Shown here: positions 51,901-63,765 of the stretch, piece after piece | Layout of the letters: each line of letters opens with the position of its first letter | Position numbering within the stretch: the stretch's first letter is position 1 | Origin: Candidatus Dormiibacterota bacterium | Lineage (GTDB): Bacteria > Acidobacteriota > Polarisedimenticolia > Gp22-AA2 | DNA: 64,000 bases | NCBI GenBank assembly: GCA_035635555.1 | Contig: DASQAT010000018.1 | Span: forward strand, 1 to 64,000 | Reading direction: 5' to 3' | The notes under the pieces: model-generated | What the model saw: the letters and a program-made list of their open reading frames with translations, nothing else | Databases searched by the model: none | What the model was told of the DNA's origin: nothing | Translations under genes and position numbers: made by a program

Positions 51901-54900
51901 TGCAGAACCGGTTCCTGCCGAACTCCGGCAACCAGATCCCGACCGGGACCTGGAAAGTCCGCGTGAAGCGGGGCGCGGGCGGGTTCATTGCCGGGCAGAT
52001 CACGGCGATCAACGGCACCCCGGATGGCCACAATGAAGACACCAACGGCAACGGCCGGCTGGATACGGGAGAGGACACGGACGGCGACGGCCTCCTGGAC
52101 GCTGGCGGACAGCCGTTCGCGCTGGTGATCGCAGGTCCGGTGCTCGGGACGGCCGGCCAGACGCAGAATTGGAACGGCTCGTCGCACTCCCTGCCGGGGA
52201 GCACCGTGCGCCTCGACAAGTACCAGTACTCCTGCTCCGACAGCCTGACGGCCACGATCCTGGATCCCCTCGCCGCGTCGGTGAGCGGCAATGTCGTCTT
52301 CCAGGTGGTGAACGCGGCCGGCACCGTGCTGGACGAGGAGAAAGGGATCGCCTTCACGGAAACCTACAGCACCAGCCACGACTTCCGCTCGGCGCCGCTG
52401 CCGACGAGGCTGGGGTCGCCTGCGGTGAAGTACAACGGGGTGATCGAGGGGGACAACGGGCAATCCGTGTTCATCCGGTACACCACCTCGCCGCGCAACG
52501 CCGAAGCGAGCGCCCGCTTCCAGTGCACCCCGAACATCATCCAGGGAGCGATCGACATCAACGGGCGTACCAACCAGCCGTCGTTCATCGGCGGCGGCTG
52601 CGACGGCGACCAGTACCTGGACGCGAACGAGCGGGTGACCTACTCGATCGCCATCCAGAACTTCGAGCGGGCCGACGACCTGAACGACGTCGTGGCCACC
52701 CTGACGCCATCCGGCCCCGGGGCGGGTGCCATCCGGGTCCTGGACTCGCCGAAGGGCATCGGGCGGATCCCCGGGGGCCAGAGGACGGGGATCACGTTCT
52801 CCCTGTTCGTCGACCCGACGGCGGCCAACGCACTCTCGGTGGCGAACCGCAAGGTCGACCTGGTCCTTTCGCTCGACGGAAACGCCCGCGGCGTGCGGAT
52901 CTCGCGCACGACCTACACGTTCAACAACGTCATCAACGCCGACAGCGAGACGCTGCACTATTCAACCGACTTCCCGGGCGGCGGCCGCGAGGTGCGCGAC
53001 TTCAACCGCAATCTCCAGATCGATGCGGCCGACAAGATCGATCCCTTCAAGGGGCTGTTCTTCCCCGACGAGGACATCACCTTCTCGAGCATGTTCGTGG
53101 TCGGGACCGCGAGCGGCAAGGTGAGCAACACGCTCGGTGAAGACCTGAACGACAACAACGTTCTCGACGCGGGAGAGGACACCATCCCGAACGGGCGGCT
53201 GGACCGCGGCATCCTGGCATCGGCGACCGGTCCGACCCTCCATGTGGACAAGGTGCCGTGGGACTTCGATTACAACGACGGCGGCTGGGTCCCGTTCCGC
53301 TCCAGCTTCAGCAAGCGGGGCAACGCCAGCCCGAATCCGCTGTGGGAATATAAGGGAGGCGGAGTGTGCAGCAGCCTCAGCACGACGCCCGGCAAGCAGT
53401 GTTTCGCGGTCGCCGACTGCCCGGGCGGGACCTGTAACTTCCACACCGGCGTCTGCGGCTTCCAGACGGCCCGCTTCGACACGGGCCAGACCGGCGTCCC
53501 CTGGTTCCAGAACGGCGGCGCCGGCATCTGGCACACGGGCGACGGCGACCTGACGACTCCGCTGTCCAACACGAACACGTGCGACAACTACACGATTCCG
53601 ACCGATCTATCGACGCCCAATTTCGAGGAAATCATCTTCGACCTCCTGGAGTCGCCGATCGTCGCGAAGGTGAACCAGGTCAACGACGCACGCGGCTTCC
53701 CCTATACCGTGGAGTTCCAGCGCCTCGGATTCAACCTGAATATCCAGACGTATTACTACGCCGGTGGTGGCGTCGATCTGGACAACGACATCGACAGCGA
53801 CCAGCGGAACTGTCTCATCTGCTCGTATTTCTACGGATCTGTCCGGTTCGAGGACATCTACGAGCTGGCGCAATTCAATCAGTACCAGAACCCCATCGAT
53901 CCGCTCTTTGGAAATCCGAGGACCTTCGGGCCGCTGACCGATCCGGACGGATCGTTCGCCCAGAACAAGACGATCACCGGAGACGAGACCGGCTTCACCG
54001 GGTTCACGCAGAACACCAACCCGGACAGCACGAGCCCGATCCCTCTCGGCGGAGCCGACTTCACCCCGTTCCCGCGTCCGTTAGCGCCGGCGATCGGGGC
54101 GCCGGGCTGCACCTGCAACATCGACCCCAACCAGGCGTGCTGCCAGAAGAACACGGATGCCGGCCCCGCCCGCAGCTTCGACATGAGCCTGCTCGAGTAC
54201 GAGGACGGCGTCATTCAGATGAGCCTCGGCAAGGGACAGTTCGAGCCCACCGGTTCCTTCTCGCCCGGCCCGGCCAAGAACCGCTGGCAGATCGGCATGG
54301 GGTTCATCGTCCAGGAGAACGCCGGCGGCTTCGCCGACTATGGGATCGGTTTCGACGACCTGGTCCTGGAGTGGGACGAGGTGCACCCCGTCGACGAGGG
54401 GGCCTTCGTGCCGGCCCACACCCCCGCCTGCAACCGCTTCGGCACGCCCGGGAACCCGGCGGGCCAGCAGTGCGCCACGCTGGTGGTCGACCGGCTGAAC
54501 CTTTACGAGTGCAACGACACCGTGGAGGTGACGGTGGACGACCCGCGCCGCTCCGGCCTGACGAGCGTGCCGGTGTTCGGCGTGACCGACTCCGACAACA
54601 TCGAAGTGCAGACCGGAGTGGTCGCGGCGAAGCACCCGCGCAAGTCGTTCAGTCTTCCGGCCGTGCCGGGGAGCCCGGGCCTGTTCAGAGGCAACGTCAC
54701 GCTCGGCGCCCTGTTCGACAACTCCAACCTGCTGTTCACCGGCTTCAGCGACTCGAACATGACGTTCTACTACCTGGACCCCGAGTGCGACGGCGACGGC
54801 GACGGCACCGCGGGGGAGGACTCCTTCGGCGACCTCGACAACGATCATATCGTCCCCTCGTCCGACAACTGCCCGTTCGAATACAACCCCGGCCAGGAGG

Positions 54901-57900
54901 ACGGCATCTGCTCCGGCGGCCCCACGCCCGGGTTGCCCTGCTCGACGTCCGCGGTGTGCGGCGCGGGGACCTGCATGATCGACGGAGACAACATCGGCAC
55001 GCTGTGCGACAACTGTCCGGGAGTGTCCAATCCCACGCAGAAGGATTCGGACGCGGACGGAGTCGGCGACGCCTGCGATTTCGACGACATCGACTTCGAC
55101 GGCATCGTGAACTCGATCGACAACTGCCCCGACGTCTACAACCCGGCGCAGGTGCCGGCGGGCGGGTCCTCGACCCGCGGGGCGGCGTGCAACGGCAACA
55201 CCGACACCGACGGCGACGGCGTCCAGGATCGCCTCGACAACTGCGTGCGAACGGCGAACATCGGACAGGTCGACCACGACTTGGACACCATCGGCGACGC
55301 CTGCGACGGCGACTGCCTGAACCCCCGCCCCTCGAACCTGGCGGTCGGCTCGTGCAACCTGATCAGCGAGACCTTCTGCACGGCCGACACCAACGCCGCG
55401 TGCCCCGTGGGACAGACCTGCTGCCCGCAGGTCGGCCACTGCAGCATCAGCACGAGCATCCTGTGCACGGCCGGCGCCACGCAGTGCACGGGGAGCCAGA
55501 CCTGCGATGGTCTCGCTTCGCAGACCTGCCAGAAGCAGGGACTGGTCAATGACGGCTCCTGCGGCACGGTGCAGGACGACGCCGACGGCGACGGAGTGCC
55601 GGACAACGTCGACGACTGCCCCAACAGGGCGAACCCGGCGATCATCCCGGGAACGTTCCGGCAGCTCGACACCGATCAGGACGGCCGCGGCGATATCTGC
55701 GACCCGCCCCAGACACTGGACGACGACAACAACGGCATCCCGGACGACGCGGTCTCCTTCACCACCACCGTCTCCTGCAGGAGGGTGCCTCTGCCTCAGC
55801 TGGTCGTCCTGCCGCTTACCCCCAGAGACCTCAACGGCGACCACGACATCTTCGCGGACGCCGGCGAAGTCGTGCGGATGGGCGTCGAGGTCACCAACAA
55901 CAGCGCCATTGCCGTGAGCGGCGTCACCCTCATCCTCGGCACCTCCGACTCCGACATCTCGTGCGTCACCAAGGGGACGATCCTGATCCCGTCCATCCCG
56001 GCCGGTGGCAAGGTGAACACCGTCACCGATCCGGGCATCAACACGCCGCCGGGAGCCGGTGAGTTCGAGTTCATCGTGTCTCCGACGGCCAGCACGACGG
56101 ACGGGACCAATCCGGCGAAGGGAGACTTCTTCGTCACCCTGACGAGCAACGAGGCGGTGGGCCTCGGAGGGAAGTCGACCTTCTCCATCCTCCTCGATAT
56201 CGACGCCCCGACCGCCGGTCTGCCCGCCAGGGTGAACGGACCGGATAACATCCCGGGCAACGCAGATGACGGGACCATCAAGGAGACGTTCGACCTCGAT
56301 CGCGACCACGACGGCCTGTTCACCATCGACAGCCGCTGCGAGGTCGTCACCCAGGCGGGGGATACCGACCCGACCGGTCCGACGTACTGCAACCTGAACT
56401 CGACGGGGGTGAAGAACGACACGATCGGCGTGTGGGTCGGCACGGCCCCGGGCGGCCTCAACGTGCTCTCCGCCGTCGGCTGCGCCGGATTCAACGTTCC
56501 GCCCGACGACCCGGCGTGCGAAATCGATCCGGACAACGACATGGACTGGCACATCCACTGCCCGCCCGGGCCCTTCCAGGCTGCCTGCCCGAATCTGTCG
56601 CAGCATCAGACGCCGGTGAACGACGCCCAGTCCTTCGCCGGGGACAACTCGCTGCACTGGGGCTACCATCTGGACCTTGCGAACAAGCTGTTGGACACTA
56701 CGCGCTTCCGCCAGATGGCGGCGTTCATGACGAACCCGATCAACCTGACGCCGCTGCCGATTCCCGGCCGGATCCCACCGGATCTCGAGCTGTCGTTCTA
56801 CCATATCGCCGCGATGATGGATAACAACTGGTACAACCTGCCTCCGGGCTACGCGAACGACTACGGCGACGTGCAGATCCAGACCGACAGGAACCAGAAC
56901 CCGGGGATCGACGACTGGAGCCCGTGGGACAAGCTCGCGCCGTTCCAGAACGTGTACGACCACATCCCTTACCTCTGGTCCCAGTTCGGAGGGGGGCTGT
57001 CCTATTGCGACCTGACGCCGACCGATACCGGCACGGCGCCGCCGGCTCCGCGCGGCGTGCACGAGACCATGTGCTACCCGAGCGGCATCTGGTCGAGCTG
57101 CGGCAACCCGCGCGACCAGACGACCACGTTCCAGTGTCAGAACGGCACTCCGGGGAACCAGGCGCCTTCCTCCGGCAGCCTGTGGGTGCAGACGAAGTTC
57201 AGTCTGGCCAGCTTCCTCGGCCAGCGGGTGCGAATTCGCTGGATCGCGATGTCCTGGGAGTTCGATAACACCGACTCGTCGTACGACGAGGTCGGCTCCT
57301 GGATCGGGACGCAGGGAGACGAAGGGTGGTACGTGGACGACATCGTCATCACCGGCGCCCTGCAGGCGCAGGCACCCCCCCTGGCCGACGTCAAGACACC
57401 GGCCAACGGGGTCTGCCCGACCAAGGCCTGCGACGCGACGCAGGGGGACAGCGGCTTCAACCTCAGCCTGAACCTGGCCCAGGCGGTGGAGGACAACATC
57501 GTAGTGTTGGGCGAGAAGGTTGTGGTCTCGGCGGCCAACACGACGAACCCCGGCGGCTGCATCGGCGGCGGCGCGCAGTTCCGCTTCTTCAAGAACAACC
57601 TCCTGGTGCAGGACTGGTCGGAGATCCCGACGTTCACGGACAACCCGACGATCGATGCGTCGTACCGCGTTCAGGTGCGCTGCAGCATCGACACGACCTG
57701 CACCTCGAGCGCCACGGCCTCAGGGGTGAACAGCCGGTCGATCCAGGTGTTCTCGGGAGACGGCGCCGACATCCCTCTGTCGGTGACCTACAACCGCACG
57801 GTCGTCCCGCCGCTCACGACGTTGAGCTGGCCGGCGAGAGTGCAGCCACCGTCCCTGTCGGGCTTCGACGTCTTCACCGGCAACAGGGTGGACGACGGCT

Positions 57901-58145
57901 TATCATCGACGCAGTTGTTGCCGGACAACAACCTGTCGACCCTGACACCCCTGGGGCCGGGCTTCTGCAATCTGGCGAACGGGGCGCCCGGGAGCACGGT
58001 GACGGCGACGTCGACCGTCGATCCACAGATGAATACGGTGTTCTACTACCTCGTCGGCCACAACCCGGTGGTCGCGGGCGGCCAGGCGGCTCTCGGGAGG
58101 CGGGGTGACGGAACGCTCAGGCCGCTCGCCCCGGTCTGTCCGTAG
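48906..58145 (+). CDS. Giant secreted subtilisin-like (S8) protease with TSP3 repeats
   Basis: A 3079-residue exported protein. A signal peptide spans about 1-40. The S8 triad is Asp395 in AVTDNGI, His449 in [14 protein letters not shown] and Ser731 in [13 protein letters not shown], so the domain extends over about 390-760 with long insertions. Four Cys-rich modules (near residues 327, 1487, 2002 and 2160) recur. TSP3 calcium-binding repeats occupy about 1959-2269 ([37 protein letters not shown]). Asp/Asn-Gly calcium units also occur near 1040 and 1415. The C-terminal 800 residues look like beta-sandwich, carbohydrate-binding or jelly-roll modules. The ATG has GGGAGG 6 bases upstream. No sorting signal was recognised at the C-terminus. 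Probably an extracellular or surface protease or adhesin. Confidence 0.88.
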   Translation: MNCSTFRNGIRGVVVAGVCLSLLLIVPAAINWAGRDGHQVQSQSAASQADAAATQRWFRMHPRMTAQPRPGGLTPFGRDFKADPRGNARGLVATTVGYLDLKNPSAVLDRLPAEFKGAGPGFRNHPKGSLQDGVNIIQIDEASVKSQGYGQIASEVGRYGRILGQVPDRGILVKGTAGQLARLAAQSFVEGTAAYRAAFKLDPAIGQMPLIQASRAKSTVLDLQVKLWNGEDAQEAKGRLAHLVGDANVSDYSMDGHLLRVKASRADLAKLAGDDAVEFLTEVPEYILTNSEVPTIIMIGNTEESYNISRPFQDIGIDGGGSGALLCTQAPARTCATNNDCTNNTQCVAAGNPTACCTGAGAGTCTGPGPGGVCTLQKYNNDTAAVPPQIVAVTDNGISTDAVHFSQTLTQVSDLTHGIGPAHRKVHAIQNVEDNGTSCDSLLSGANTHGNVVAGIIAGAPGDFGLSYSKAVDPADGVPLQNISLDALARGARIIMQDAALPSRCIATELTEVGGNVNPGNLLDRLNAAICPKSGGTGACAGVTGGGEEVHLQVLPFGVPNWDNALNNTENGMYSLEAQQIDTFLVNNRDYMVFSPVGSQGTDPGDPNTNLIWPDMFDGTALDDDPNKPRDMQIPPPATAKNSVTVGATFSDIWTVNGTLNQEENDYNITSHGPATAASLRTAPLLMTVGIDGTGVFAYPLFQAAATNRSHDNDNVAPVENEIDDGNWGTSFSAGFATAAGAVVRDYFAQGFYPTATRQAGDRMPRVSGSLVRAALVASANSLDQESISNSQQATATDKLIANSRGADLGSVSGVPVGVMGNNTQGYGRPVLDQVLPITNYPSTRGIGSPDTIEYPAAGLLVYDMLGTGEAPINNSTNILTEKSFVVDGVNTVVLGGTRFIENGQLRIALSWPDPPSTVLGTTANLGSGALVNDLDLEVESPGPDNNIATTGDNIVYDGNVYVQGQPILFGQWSKGHPVSQASVHDKYNTIEAVHLATLQNRFLPNSGNQIPTGTWKVRVKRGAGGFIAGQITAINGTPDGHNEDTNGNGRLDTGEDTDGDGLLDAGGQPFALVIAGPVLGTAGQTQNWNGSSHSLPGSTVRLDKYQYSCSDSLTATILDPLAASVSGNVVFQVVNAAGTVLDEEKGIAFTETYSTSHDFRSAPLPTRLGSPAVKYNGVIEGDNGQSVFIRYTTSPRNAEASARFQCTPNIIQGAIDINGRTNQPSFIGGGCDGDQYLDANERVTYSIAIQNFERADDLNDVVATLTPSGPGAGAIRVLDSPKGIGRIPGGQRTGITFSLFVDPTAANALSVANRKVDLVLSLDGNARGVRISRTTYTFNNVINADSETLHYSTDFPGGGREVRDFNRNLQIDAADKIDPFKGLFFPDEDITFSSMFVVGTASGKVSNTLGEDLNDNNVLDAGEDTIPNGRLDRGILASATGPTLHVDKVPWDFDYNDGGWVPFRSSFSKRGNASPNPLWEYKGGGVCSSLSTTPGKQCFAVADCPGGTCNFHTGVCGFQTARFDTGQTGVPWFQNGGAGIWHTGDGDLTTPLSNTNTCDNYTIPTDLSTPNFEEIIFDLLESPIVAKVNQVNDARGFPYTVEFQRLGFNLNIQTYYYAGGGVDLDNDIDSDQRNCLICSYFYGSVRFEDIYELAQFNQYQNPIDPLFGNPRTFGPLTDPDGSFAQNKTITGDETGFTGFTQNTNPDSTSPIPLGGADFTPFPRPLAPAIGAPGCTCNIDPNQACCQKNTDAGPARSFDMSLLEYEDGVIQMSLGKGQFEPTGSFSPGPAKNRWQIGMGFIVQENAGGFADYGIGFDDLVLEWDEVHPVDEGAFVPAHTPACNRFGTPGNPAGQQCATLVVDRLNLYECNDTVEVTVDDPRRSGLTSVPVFGVTDSDNIEVQTGVVAAKHPRKSFSLPAVPGSPGLFRGNVTLGALFDNSNLLFTGFSDSNMTFYYLDPECDGDGDGTAGEDSFGDLDNDHIVPSSDNCPFEYNPGQEDGICSGGPTPGLPCSTSAVCGAGTCMIDGDNIGTLCDNCPGVSNPTQKDSDADGVGDACDFDDIDFDGIVNSIDNCPDVYNPAQVPAGGSSTRGAACNGNTDTDGDGVQDRLDNCVRTANIGQVDHDLDTIGDACDGDCLNPRPSNLAVGSCNLISETFCTADTNAACPVGQTCCPQVGHCSISTSILCTAGATQCTGSQTCDGLASQTCQKQGLVNDGSCGTVQDDADGDGVPDNVDDCPNRANPAIIPGTFRQLDTDQDGRGDICDPPQTLDDDNNGIPDDAVSFTTTVSCRRVPLPQLVVLPLTPRDLNGDHDIFADAGEVVRMGVEVTNNSAIAVSGVTLILGTSDSDISCVTKGTILIPSIPAGGKVNTVTDPGINTPPGAGEFEFIVSPTASTTDGTNPAKGDFFVTLTSNEAVGLGGKSTFSILLDIDAPTAGLPARVNGPDNIPGNADDGTIKETFDLDRDHDGLFTIDSRCEVVTQAGDTDPTGPTYCNLNSTGVKNDTIGVWVGTAPGGLNVLSAVGCAGFNVPPDDPACEIDPDNDMDWHIHCPPGPFQAACPNLSQHQTPVNDAQSFAGDNSLHWGYHLDLANKLLDTTRFRQMAAFMTNPINLTPLPIPGRIPPDLELSFYHIAAMMDNNWYNLPPGYANDYGDVQIQTDRNQNPGIDDWSPWDKLAPFQNVYDHIPYLWSQFGGGLSYCDLTPTDTGTAPPAPRGVHETMCYPSGIWSSCGNPRDQTTTFQCQNGTPGNQAPSSGSLWVQTKFSLASFLGQRVRIRWIAMSWEFDNTDSSYDEVGSWIGTQGDEGWYVDDIVITGALQAQAPPLADVKTPANGVCPTKACDATQGDSGFNLSLNLAQAVEDNIVVLGEKVVVSAANTTNPGGCIGGGAQFRFFKNNLLVQDWSEIPTFTDNPTIDASYRVQVRCSIDTTCTSSATASGVNSRSIQVFSGDGADIPLSVTYNRTVVPPLTTLSWPARVQPPSLSGFDVFTGNRVDDGLSSTQLLPDNNLSTLTPLGPGFCNLANGAPGSTVTATSTVDPQMNTVFYYLVGHNPVVAGGQAALGRRGDGTLRPLAPVCP

Positions 58146-58157
58146 GGTAACGAACTC

Positions 58158-58175
58158 CTGTCCCGCCGGGGACAG
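58158..58175 (+). repeat. Hairpin after the giant protease stop
   Basis: CTGTCCC and GGGACAG pair around GCCG, 13 bases after the stop codon and just before the main terminator. Confidence 0.5.
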
Positions 58176-58189
58176 GGACTGAAACTACA

Positions 58190-58218
58190 GGGGGCCCCGA
58201 TCGGGGCCCCCTTTTTTT
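58190..58218 (+). terminator. Intrinsic terminator of the giant protease gene
   Basis: A perfect 22-base palindrome (58190-58211) of GGGGGCCCCGA and TCGGGGCCCCC is followed by seven T. It ends the plus-strand transcript before the convergent DUF4845-like gene. Confidence 0.95.
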
Positions 58219-58261
58219 CCTGGAATCGATCGACTCGGTCGCGAACGGCGCCGCGCAGCGC

Positions 58262-58627
58262 TTAAAAGAGCGGGGCGCTCAGCGACTCGTCGAGGCTCCA
58301 CTTGTAGGTGTACACCGGGGTCTCGATCGGGACGGTGTAGCGGACCTGGATGTCGATCCGCGTCGAGCTCCGGTTCACGATGACGTCCTTGGCGCCGACG
58401 GGGAGCTCGAGCTCCCGGGCCTTGAGCAGTATGGCGTGCTTGACCACCTCGTCGTCGTGGCGCGGGAGCGCCGCGAAGCGGGCCTGCTCTTCGATCGAGT
58501 CGCGGAACTCGTAGACGTTGATCAGGATCGGCACGATCTTCACTCCAAGGTAGATGAAGACCGCCAGGACCACGATGCCGAAGAGTGTCCCGAGTCGTCC
58601 CTCGCCCCGTTCATCCCGCAGAAACAC
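58262..58627 (-). CDS. DUF4845-like single-pass membrane protein
   Basis: A 121-residue protein. A short basic N-terminus (RDERGEGRLG) precedes one transmembrane helix at about 13-33 (TLFGIVVLAVFIYLGVKIVP); a soluble domain follows with DSIEEQARFAA, a central helix and a C-terminal beta region. This resembles DUF4845 or pseudopilin-like small proteins. The GTG at 58627 has AGGGGG 8 bases upstream; a GTG at 58705 in the same frame is less likely. It follows lepB and lepA, the position DUF4845 genes hold in many proteobacteria. Function unknown. Confidence 0.78.
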   Translation of the reverse strand: MFLRDERGEGRLGTLFGIVVLAVFIYLGVKIVPILINVYEFRDSIEEQARFAALPRHDDEVVKHAILLKARELELPVGAKDVIVNRSSTRIDIQVRYTVPIETPVYTYKWSLDESLSAPLF

Positions 58628-58754
58628 GGCGGATGCCCCCTTTCGCGGCGTCGAGCGTTGCCTCCAGGCCAATATAGGAACCGGCGCGCGCTCTTGCAAG
58701 GACACGATTACGGTTCTGTGATCGAACGCGGGCGGGTGAAGGTGTTTCGGGTTG

Positions 58755-59468
58755 TCAGCGGATCAGACGGCCGCTGCGGTCCCAGCGTGTCCCGGTGAAG
58801 AAGGCACCGGCGCTCGTCAGGAGGCGGGAGGCCTTGGTCGGGGAGGGGTGCCGGCCGGCGGCCCGGACGCCGTCGCGATCGGCGCGCACGAAGGACCAGT
58901 AGATCAGGAGCCCCCGGCCGATGATGTGATCGCGCGGGACGAGACCCCACTCACGGCTGTCCAGGCTGTTGTCGCGGTTGTCGCCCATGACGAAATACTG
59001 GCCTTCGGGAATCGTGAGCGGGCCGAAGTTGTCGAGCTCGGGCGGGACCGAGCCGGGATCCTTGTGGTTGCTGTACGGCTCGATGATCGGCACGTAGCCT
59101 TCCTGGCCCGGCTTCTGGATGTAGACGACGCGGTCGACGATCTTCACCGTCTCGCCCGGAAGCGCGATGGCGCGCTTGACGTAATCCTGGGTCTCGTCGT
59201 GCGGGTAGCGGAACACGATGACGTCCCCCCGGCGCACCTCGGCGAGCGGCATGAAGGCGCGCTCGAGCGGGGAGGCCAGGGAGGCGAGGGCGAACTTGTT
59301 CACCAGGATGTAGTCCCCGACCAGGAGGGTGTCCTCCATGGACGGGCTGGGGATGGTGAACGGCTGGACGAGGAAGGTCCGGACGAACAGCGCGAAGATG
59401 ATGGCGACGAGCCCCGCCTGCGTGTACTCGAAGAAGAACCGTCTGGGCTTCAATGAAATCGTCATCAT
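58755..59468 (-). CDS. lepB: Signal peptidase I
   Basis: A 237-residue inner-membrane serine protease that removes signal peptides from exported proteins. One N-terminal transmembrane helix lies at about 15-37. The catalytic Ser43 is in IPSPSMEDTL, the general-base Lys98 in DYVKRAIALPG, and the GDNRDNSLDSREWG box lies near residues 160-175. The C-terminus has about 40 extra polar residues. It starts 70 bases after lepA on the same strand, the classic lepA-lepB order. Its substrates would include the many secreted proteins in this window. Confidence 0.95.
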   Translation of the reverse strand: MMTISLKPRRFFFEYTQAGLVAIIFALFVRTFLVQPFTIPSPSMEDTLLVGDYILVNKFALASLASPLERAFMPLAEVRRGDVIVFRYPHDETQDYVKRAIALPGETVKIVDRVVYIQKPGQEGYVPIIEPYSNHKDPGSVPPELDNFGPLTIPEGQYFVMGDNRDNSLDSREWGLVPRDHIIGRGLLIYWSFVRADRDGVRAAGRHPSPTKASRLLTSAGAFFTGTRWDRSGRLIR

Positions 59469-59538
59469 CCGACCCCGGATAGAGTATGCAGCGATCGACC
59501 GCCGGTTTCCATGTGGAAATGCCCGTGCGGCGCCGGCT

Positions 59539-61335
59539 CTAGTCGACCTTGAGCAGCGCCAGGAAGGCCTCCTGGGGGATGTCCACGCGCCCGACCTTCT
59601 TCATCCGCTTCTTCCCTTCCTTTTGTTTCTCGAGAAGCTTGCGCTTGCGCGTGATGTCGCCGCCGTAGCACTTCGCCAGGACGTTCTTGCGCATGGCCGC
59701 GACGTTCTCACGGGCGACGATCTTGCTGCCGATCGCCGCCTGGATGGCCACCTCGAACAGCTGCCGCGGGATCACCTGCCGCAGCTTCTGGACCAGGGCG
59801 CGCCCTTTCTGGGGGGCGCGCTCCTTGTGCACGATGAGCGACAGGGCGTCCACCGGCTCTCCGTTGACCAGGATGTCGAGCTTCACGAGGTCCGACTCCC
59901 ACCAGCCGGTGTGGTGGTAATCCAACGAGGCGTAGCCGCGCGACAACGTCTTGAGCCGGTCGTAGAAATCGAGCACGACCTCGTTGAACGGCAGGTCGTA
60001 GGTGATCAGCACGCGGTTCGTGGTGACGTACTTCAGCTCCTTCTGGACGCCCCTCTTGTCCTGGCACAGCGCCAGGATTCCGCCGACGTGCTCGGGCGGC
60101 GTCAGGATGAGGGCGGTGATCACCGGCTCCTCCCAGCGTTCGATTCTCTGAGGCGGCGGGAGCTTGGCCGGGTTGCTCACCTCCAGCTCCTGGCCGTCGG
60201 TCGTGGTGACGCGGTAGCGCACCGAGGGCGCGGTCGTGATCAGCTCCATCCCGAAGTGGCGCTCCAGCCGCGCCTGCACGATCTCCATGTGCAGGAGCCC
60301 GAGGAAGCCGCAGCGGTAGCCGAACCCGAGCGCCTCGCTGGTCTCCGGCTCCACCGTGAAGGACGAATCATTGAGCCGCAGCTTGTCGAGCGTATCGCGG
60401 AGATTCTCGTAGCTCGACTCGCCGATCGGGAACAGACCGGCGAACACCATCGGGCGCATCTCCTGGAAGCCGGGGAACGCCGCGTCGGTGGGATGGCGGG
60501 CGTCGGTGACCGTGTCGCCGATCTTCACCTCGGCCGAGTTCCGGATGTTGGCTATCAGGACGCCGACCTCGCCGACCGACAGCGATTCGGCCGGCGTCAT
60601 CTTGGGTGTCAGGAGACCCAGCTCCTCCAGGTCGTAGTCGCGCCCCGTCGCCATCAGCCGGATGCGCATCTTGCGCTTGAGCGTCCCGTCGATGACGCGC
60701 GCCAGGATGACGACACCGCGGTAGGGGTCGAACCACGAGTCGAACACCAGCGCCTTCGCCGGCCTCTGCGGATCCCCCGCCGGCGGCGGGACCTCCCGCA
60801 CCACCGCCTCCAGGATCTCGCGCACGCCCGTCCCCTCCTTGGCGGAAGCGAGAATGGCGTGCTGCGCGGAGAGACCGATGATGTTCTCGATCTGGTCCTT
60901 GACCTTGTCCGGCTCGGCCGAGGGCAGATCGATCTTGTTGATCACCGGCAGGACCGTCAGGTGGTGATCGACCGCCATGTACGAGTTGGCGAGGGTCTGC
61001 GCCTCGACTCCCTGCGAGGCGTCCACCACCAGCACGGCCCCCTCGCAGGCCGACAGGGAGCGCGACACCTCGTAGGCGAAGTCGACGTGCCCCGGAGTGT
61101 CGATGAGGTTCACGCGGTAGGTGTTCCCGTCCGCCGCGCGGTATTCGAGCGCCACAGCGTGCGCCTTGATGGTGATGCCGCGCTCGCGCTCCAGGTCCAT
61201 GCCGTCCAGGACCTGGTCCGACATCTCCCGCTGCGTCAAGGCGCCCGTCAGCTCGAGAATGCGATCCGACAGGGTGGTCTTGCCGTGGTCGATGTGGGCG
61301 ATGATGCAGAAGTTCCGGATGAGCCGTGGGTCCAT
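59539..61335 (-). CDS. lepA: Elongation factor 4 (back-translocating GTPase)
   Basis: A 598-residue translational GTPase that acts on the ribosome under stress. G-domain motifs are [25 protein letters not shown] and NKIDLP; domains II, III and V follow. The diagnostic LepA-specific C-terminal block is present ([20 protein letters not shown] near 560-580, here cited by position). Length is standard. It starts 16 bases after tsaD and precedes lepB, forming one minus-strand run from mtnA. Confidence 0.97.
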   Translation of the reverse strand: MDPRLIRNFCIIAHIDHGKTTLSDRILELTGALTQREMSDQVLDGMDLERERGITIKAHAVALEYRAADGNTYRVNLIDTPGHVDFAYEVSRSLSACEGAVLVVDASQGVEAQTLANSYMAVDHHLTVLPVINKIDLPSAEPDKVKDQIENIIGLSAQHAILASAKEGTGVREILEAVVREVPPPAGDPQRPAKALVFDSWFDPYRGVVILARVIDGTLKRKMRIRLMATGRDYDLEELGLLTPKMTPAESLSVGEVGVLIANIRNSAEVKIGDTVTDARHPTDAAFPGFQEMRPMVFAGLFPIGESSYENLRDTLDKLRLNDSSFTVEPETSEALGFGYRCGFLGLLHMEIVQARLERHFGMELITTAPSVRYRVTTTDGQELEVSNPAKLPPPQRIERWEEPVITALILTPPEHVGGILALCQDKRGVQKELKYVTTNRVLITYDLPFNEVVLDFYDRLKTLSRGYASLDYHHTGWWESDLVKLDILVNGEPVDALSLIVHKERAPQKGRALVQKLRQVIPRQLFEVAIQAAIGSKIVARENVAAMRKNVLAKCYGGDITRKRKLLEKQKEGKKRMKKVGRVDIPQEAFLALLKVD

Positions 61336-61351
61336 CGTTTCGGCCAGGTTC

Positions 61352-62398
61352 CTAGAACTCGAGCCCGGGATCGGCGTTGACCGCGAGGTCGGCGATCTCG
61401 CCGCGCAGCAGGAGCCGCCTGCCGACCTCGGCGATCATGGCGGCGTTATCGGAGGCGAGCGACGGGCTGACGGCGTAGCTCTCGAGCCCCGCCTTCCGGG
61501 CCTCCTCCGCGACGCGGGACCTCAGGAGAGAATTGCACGCCACACCCCCCGACAGGCCGATCGAAAGCGCCCTCTCGCGGATCGCGACCGTCATCACGCG
61601 CTTCACCATGAACTCCACCACCGCGGACTGGAACGAGGCCAGCAGATCGCGCGTCTCCTGGTCCGGCTCGCCGGCTGGAAAGGGGCGGTCGAGCCCGCGG
61701 GCCCGGGCGTGGCGCAGCACCGCGGTCTTGAAGCCGCTGAACGAGAAATCGAGGCTGCCGTCGCTCATCTTCGGGGGGGACAGCGGGACCGACAGGCGGT
61801 CTCCCGTTTTGGCCAGGCGATCGACGACCGGTCCGCCCGGGTAGCCGAGACCGACGAGCTTGGCGACCTTGTCGAACGCCTCACCCGAGGCGTCATCGCG
61901 GGTGCGCGCCAGGCGCACGACGCTCTCCTCGTCGACGGACAGGTACAGCGCCGTGTGTCCTCCCGAGGCGATGAGGCTGATTGCGGGGAAGGGCGCTTCC
62001 GGATGCTCCAGCCAGACCGAGCGCAGGTGCCCCTCGAGGTGGTTGACCGCCAGCAGCGGAAGGCGACGCACGTAGGCGATCCCCTTGGCCGCCTGCAGGC
62101 CGACCAGGAGCGACCCGACCAGACCGGGGCCGCGGGTGACCGCCACGGCGTCGAGGTCGTCCAGGGAGAGCCCCGCGCGCCGGAGCGCAAGGTCGATGAC
62201 CGCGTCGATCCGCTCGAGGTGGTGGCGCGAGGCCAGCTCCGGGACGACGCCTCCGTACTCGCGATGGATGTCGGCCTGCGAGGCGATGACGTTCGACAGG
62301 ATGACGCGTCCCCGCAGGACCGCCGCCGCGGTCTCGTCGCAGGAGGTCTCGATTCCGAGGATCAGGGGGTTCGCGACGGACGTCACGCCGGCCGTCAC
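61352..62398 (-). CDS. tsaD: tRNA N6-threonylcarbamoyladenosine synthase subunit
   Basis: A 348-residue ASKHA-fold enzyme that transfers the threonylcarbamoyl group to A37 of ANN-reading tRNAs. Motifs are [33 protein letters not shown] with the metal histidines, [13 protein letters not shown] and the C-terminal [12 protein letters not shown]. The GTG at 62398 overlaps the mtnA stop by 4 bases (GTGA); a second GTG lies at 62386. Partners TsaB, TsaE and TsaC are not in the window. The open frame to 63028 upstream of the GTG is artefact. Confidence 0.95.
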   Translation of the reverse strand: MTAGVTSVANPLILGIETSCDETAAAVLRGRVILSNVIASQADIHREYGGVVPELASRHHLERIDAVIDLALRRAGLSLDDLDAVAVTRGPGLVGSLLVGLQAAKGIAYVRRLPLLAVNHLEGHLRSVWLEHPEAPFPAISLIASGGHTALYLSVDEESVVRLARTRDDASGEAFDKVAKLVGLGYPGGPVVDRLAKTGDRLSVPLSPPKMSDGSLDFSFSGFKTAVLRHARARGLDRPFPAGEPDQETRDLLASFQSAVVEFMVKRVMTVAIRERALSIGLSGGVACNSLLRSRVAEEARKAGLESYAVSPSLASDNAAMIAEVGRRLLLRGEIADLAVNADPGLEF

Positions 62399-63474
62399 CG
62401 CCCGGCCGGGCGGAGGGAGGGCGCCCCGGACGTCGCGGCGGACCCGCAGATCGCCAGGAGACCCGGCTCGTAGGGCGGGCGCACGACACCCCGCTCGGTG
62501 ATGATGGCGGCGATCAGTCGATGAGGCGTGACGTCGAAGGCCGGATGGATCACCGGCACCCCTTCCGGGACAATACGCCGGCCGGCGATGTGCTCGACCT
62601 CGTGCGCCGCCCGCTCTTCGATCGGGATATCGGCCCCCGTGGCCGCCCCCGCGTCGATGGTCGTGGTCGGGGCCGCGACGTAGAACGGCACGCCGTGCGC
62701 CTGGGCCAGAACCGCCACCTGGTACGTTCCGATCTTGTTGGCCGTGTCGCCATTCCGCGCGATGCGGTCGGCGCCGACCAGGCAGAGATCGATCTCCGTC
62801 TTCTGGAACAGGTGCCCCGCCATCCCGTCGGTCAGAACGGTGACCGGGATGCCGTCGCGGTGCAGCTCCCAGGCCGTGAGGCGCGCGCCCTGCAGGAACG
62901 GCCGCGTCTCGTCGGCATAGACCGCCACCTTCTTGCCGGACTCGACGGCCGACCGGACGACTCCAAGCGCCGTGCCGTAGCCGGCCGTCGCCAGAGCGCC
63001 GGCGTTGCAATGGGTCAGAACGCGGCACACATCCGGCAGGAGAGTCGCTCCGTGCCGGCCCATGGCGCGGTTCGCCTCGATGTCCTCACGCCGGATCGCG
63101 ATCGCTTCCTCCCGCAGGACGGCGGCGAGGCGCGGGAAAGGATCGGCGACGTGCTCCATGAAACGGCGCCGCATCCTGTCGACCGCCCAGAACAGGTTCA
63201 CCGCCGTGGGCCGGGTCGATTCCAGGAGCCGCGCGACGATCTCGAACCGGGCGCGGCGGTCGTCCGCGGGCGCGTCGCCCGCCCTCCCGATGCCGAGCGC
63301 GATCCCCATCGCCGCGGCCACGCCGATGGCCGGCGCGCCGCGGATCACCATGTCCCGGATGGCCGCGGCCACCTCTTCGGCGGTCCGGAGCGTGAGATAG
63401 ATCTCCTGCTCGGGGAGACGGCGCTGATCGAGCATGACGACGCCGTCGTCCGTCCACTCGATGGTGCTGAACAT
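62395..63474 (-). CDS. mtnA: Methylthioribose-1-phosphate isomerase
   Basis: A 359-residue enzyme of the eIF2B-related family that isomerises methylthioribose-1-phosphate to the ribulose form in methionine salvage. The substrate-binding [13 protein letters not shown] motif is near residues 45-57, the catalytic Cys in [12 protein letters not shown] and the catalytic Asp in [19 protein letters not shown]. Length is typical. The first gene of the mtnA-tsaD-lepA-lepB run, with a promoter at 63484-63513 and GAGG 5 bases before the ATG. No other methionine-salvage gene is present. A related ribose-1,5-bisphosphate isomerase is less likely from the motifs. Confidence 0.95.
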   Translation of the reverse strand: MFSTIEWTDDGVVMLDQRRLPEQEIYLTLRTAEEVAAAIRDMVIRGAPAIGVAAAMGIALGIGRAGDAPADDRRARFEIVARLLESTRPTAVNLFWAVDRMRRRFMEHVADPFPRLAAVLREEAIAIRREDIEANRAMGRHGATLLPDVCRVLTHCNAGALATAGYGTALGVVRSAVESGKKVAVYADETRPFLQGARLTAWELHRDGIPVTVLTDGMAGHLFQKTEIDLCLVGADRIARNGDTANKIGTYQVAVLAQAHGVPFYVAAPTTTIDAGAATGADIPIEERAAHEVEHIAGRRIVPEGVPVIHPAFDVTPHRLIAAIITERGVVRPPYEPGLLAICGSAATSGAPSLRPAGR

Positions 63475-63483
63475 AGGGACCTC

Positions 63484-63513
63484 ATGTTACTGGAAACGCC
63501 CACCGGGGCGCAA
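63484..63513 (-). promoter_or_regulatory. Promoter of the mtnA operon
   Basis: On the minus strand TTGCGC and TAACAT are spaced by 18 bases, the -10 ending 9 bases before the mtnA ATG. Confidence 0.45.
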
Positions 63514-63631
63514 TTGACGCCGAATCGGCCAATATTCAGCGCGGACAATGGCAGACTCGCCGCAACAGGCATGCAGGGGCATGCCGGTCGCCAAGGGGTC
63601 GGGATACGTTGAGTCGGCCGTTCAAAACTCG

Positions 63632-63660
63632 TTGACAGGACAGCAACTTGAACGTATCTC
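63632..63660 (+). promoter_or_regulatory. Promoter of the right-edge secreted-protein gene
   Basis: TTGACA and TATCTC with a 17-base spacer, followed by a leader of about 100 bases. The hexamers and spacing match the promoter of the giant protease. Confidence 0.55.
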
Positions 63661-63765
63661 AACGCGAAAAGGTGCAATTCTGGACGAGTGTCTTATGACG
63701 CCCGAACGCAGCCTCTCATGCCCGGTCCGGGACGGGTGGGGGAGTGTCTTCATCTGGAGGGTCTG

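Noticed and set aside
54081-57062. 993-codon minus-strand open frame inside the giant protease gene
   Set aside because: Low-complexity His/Arg/Val-rich antisense translation; the plus-strand frame carries clear domains.
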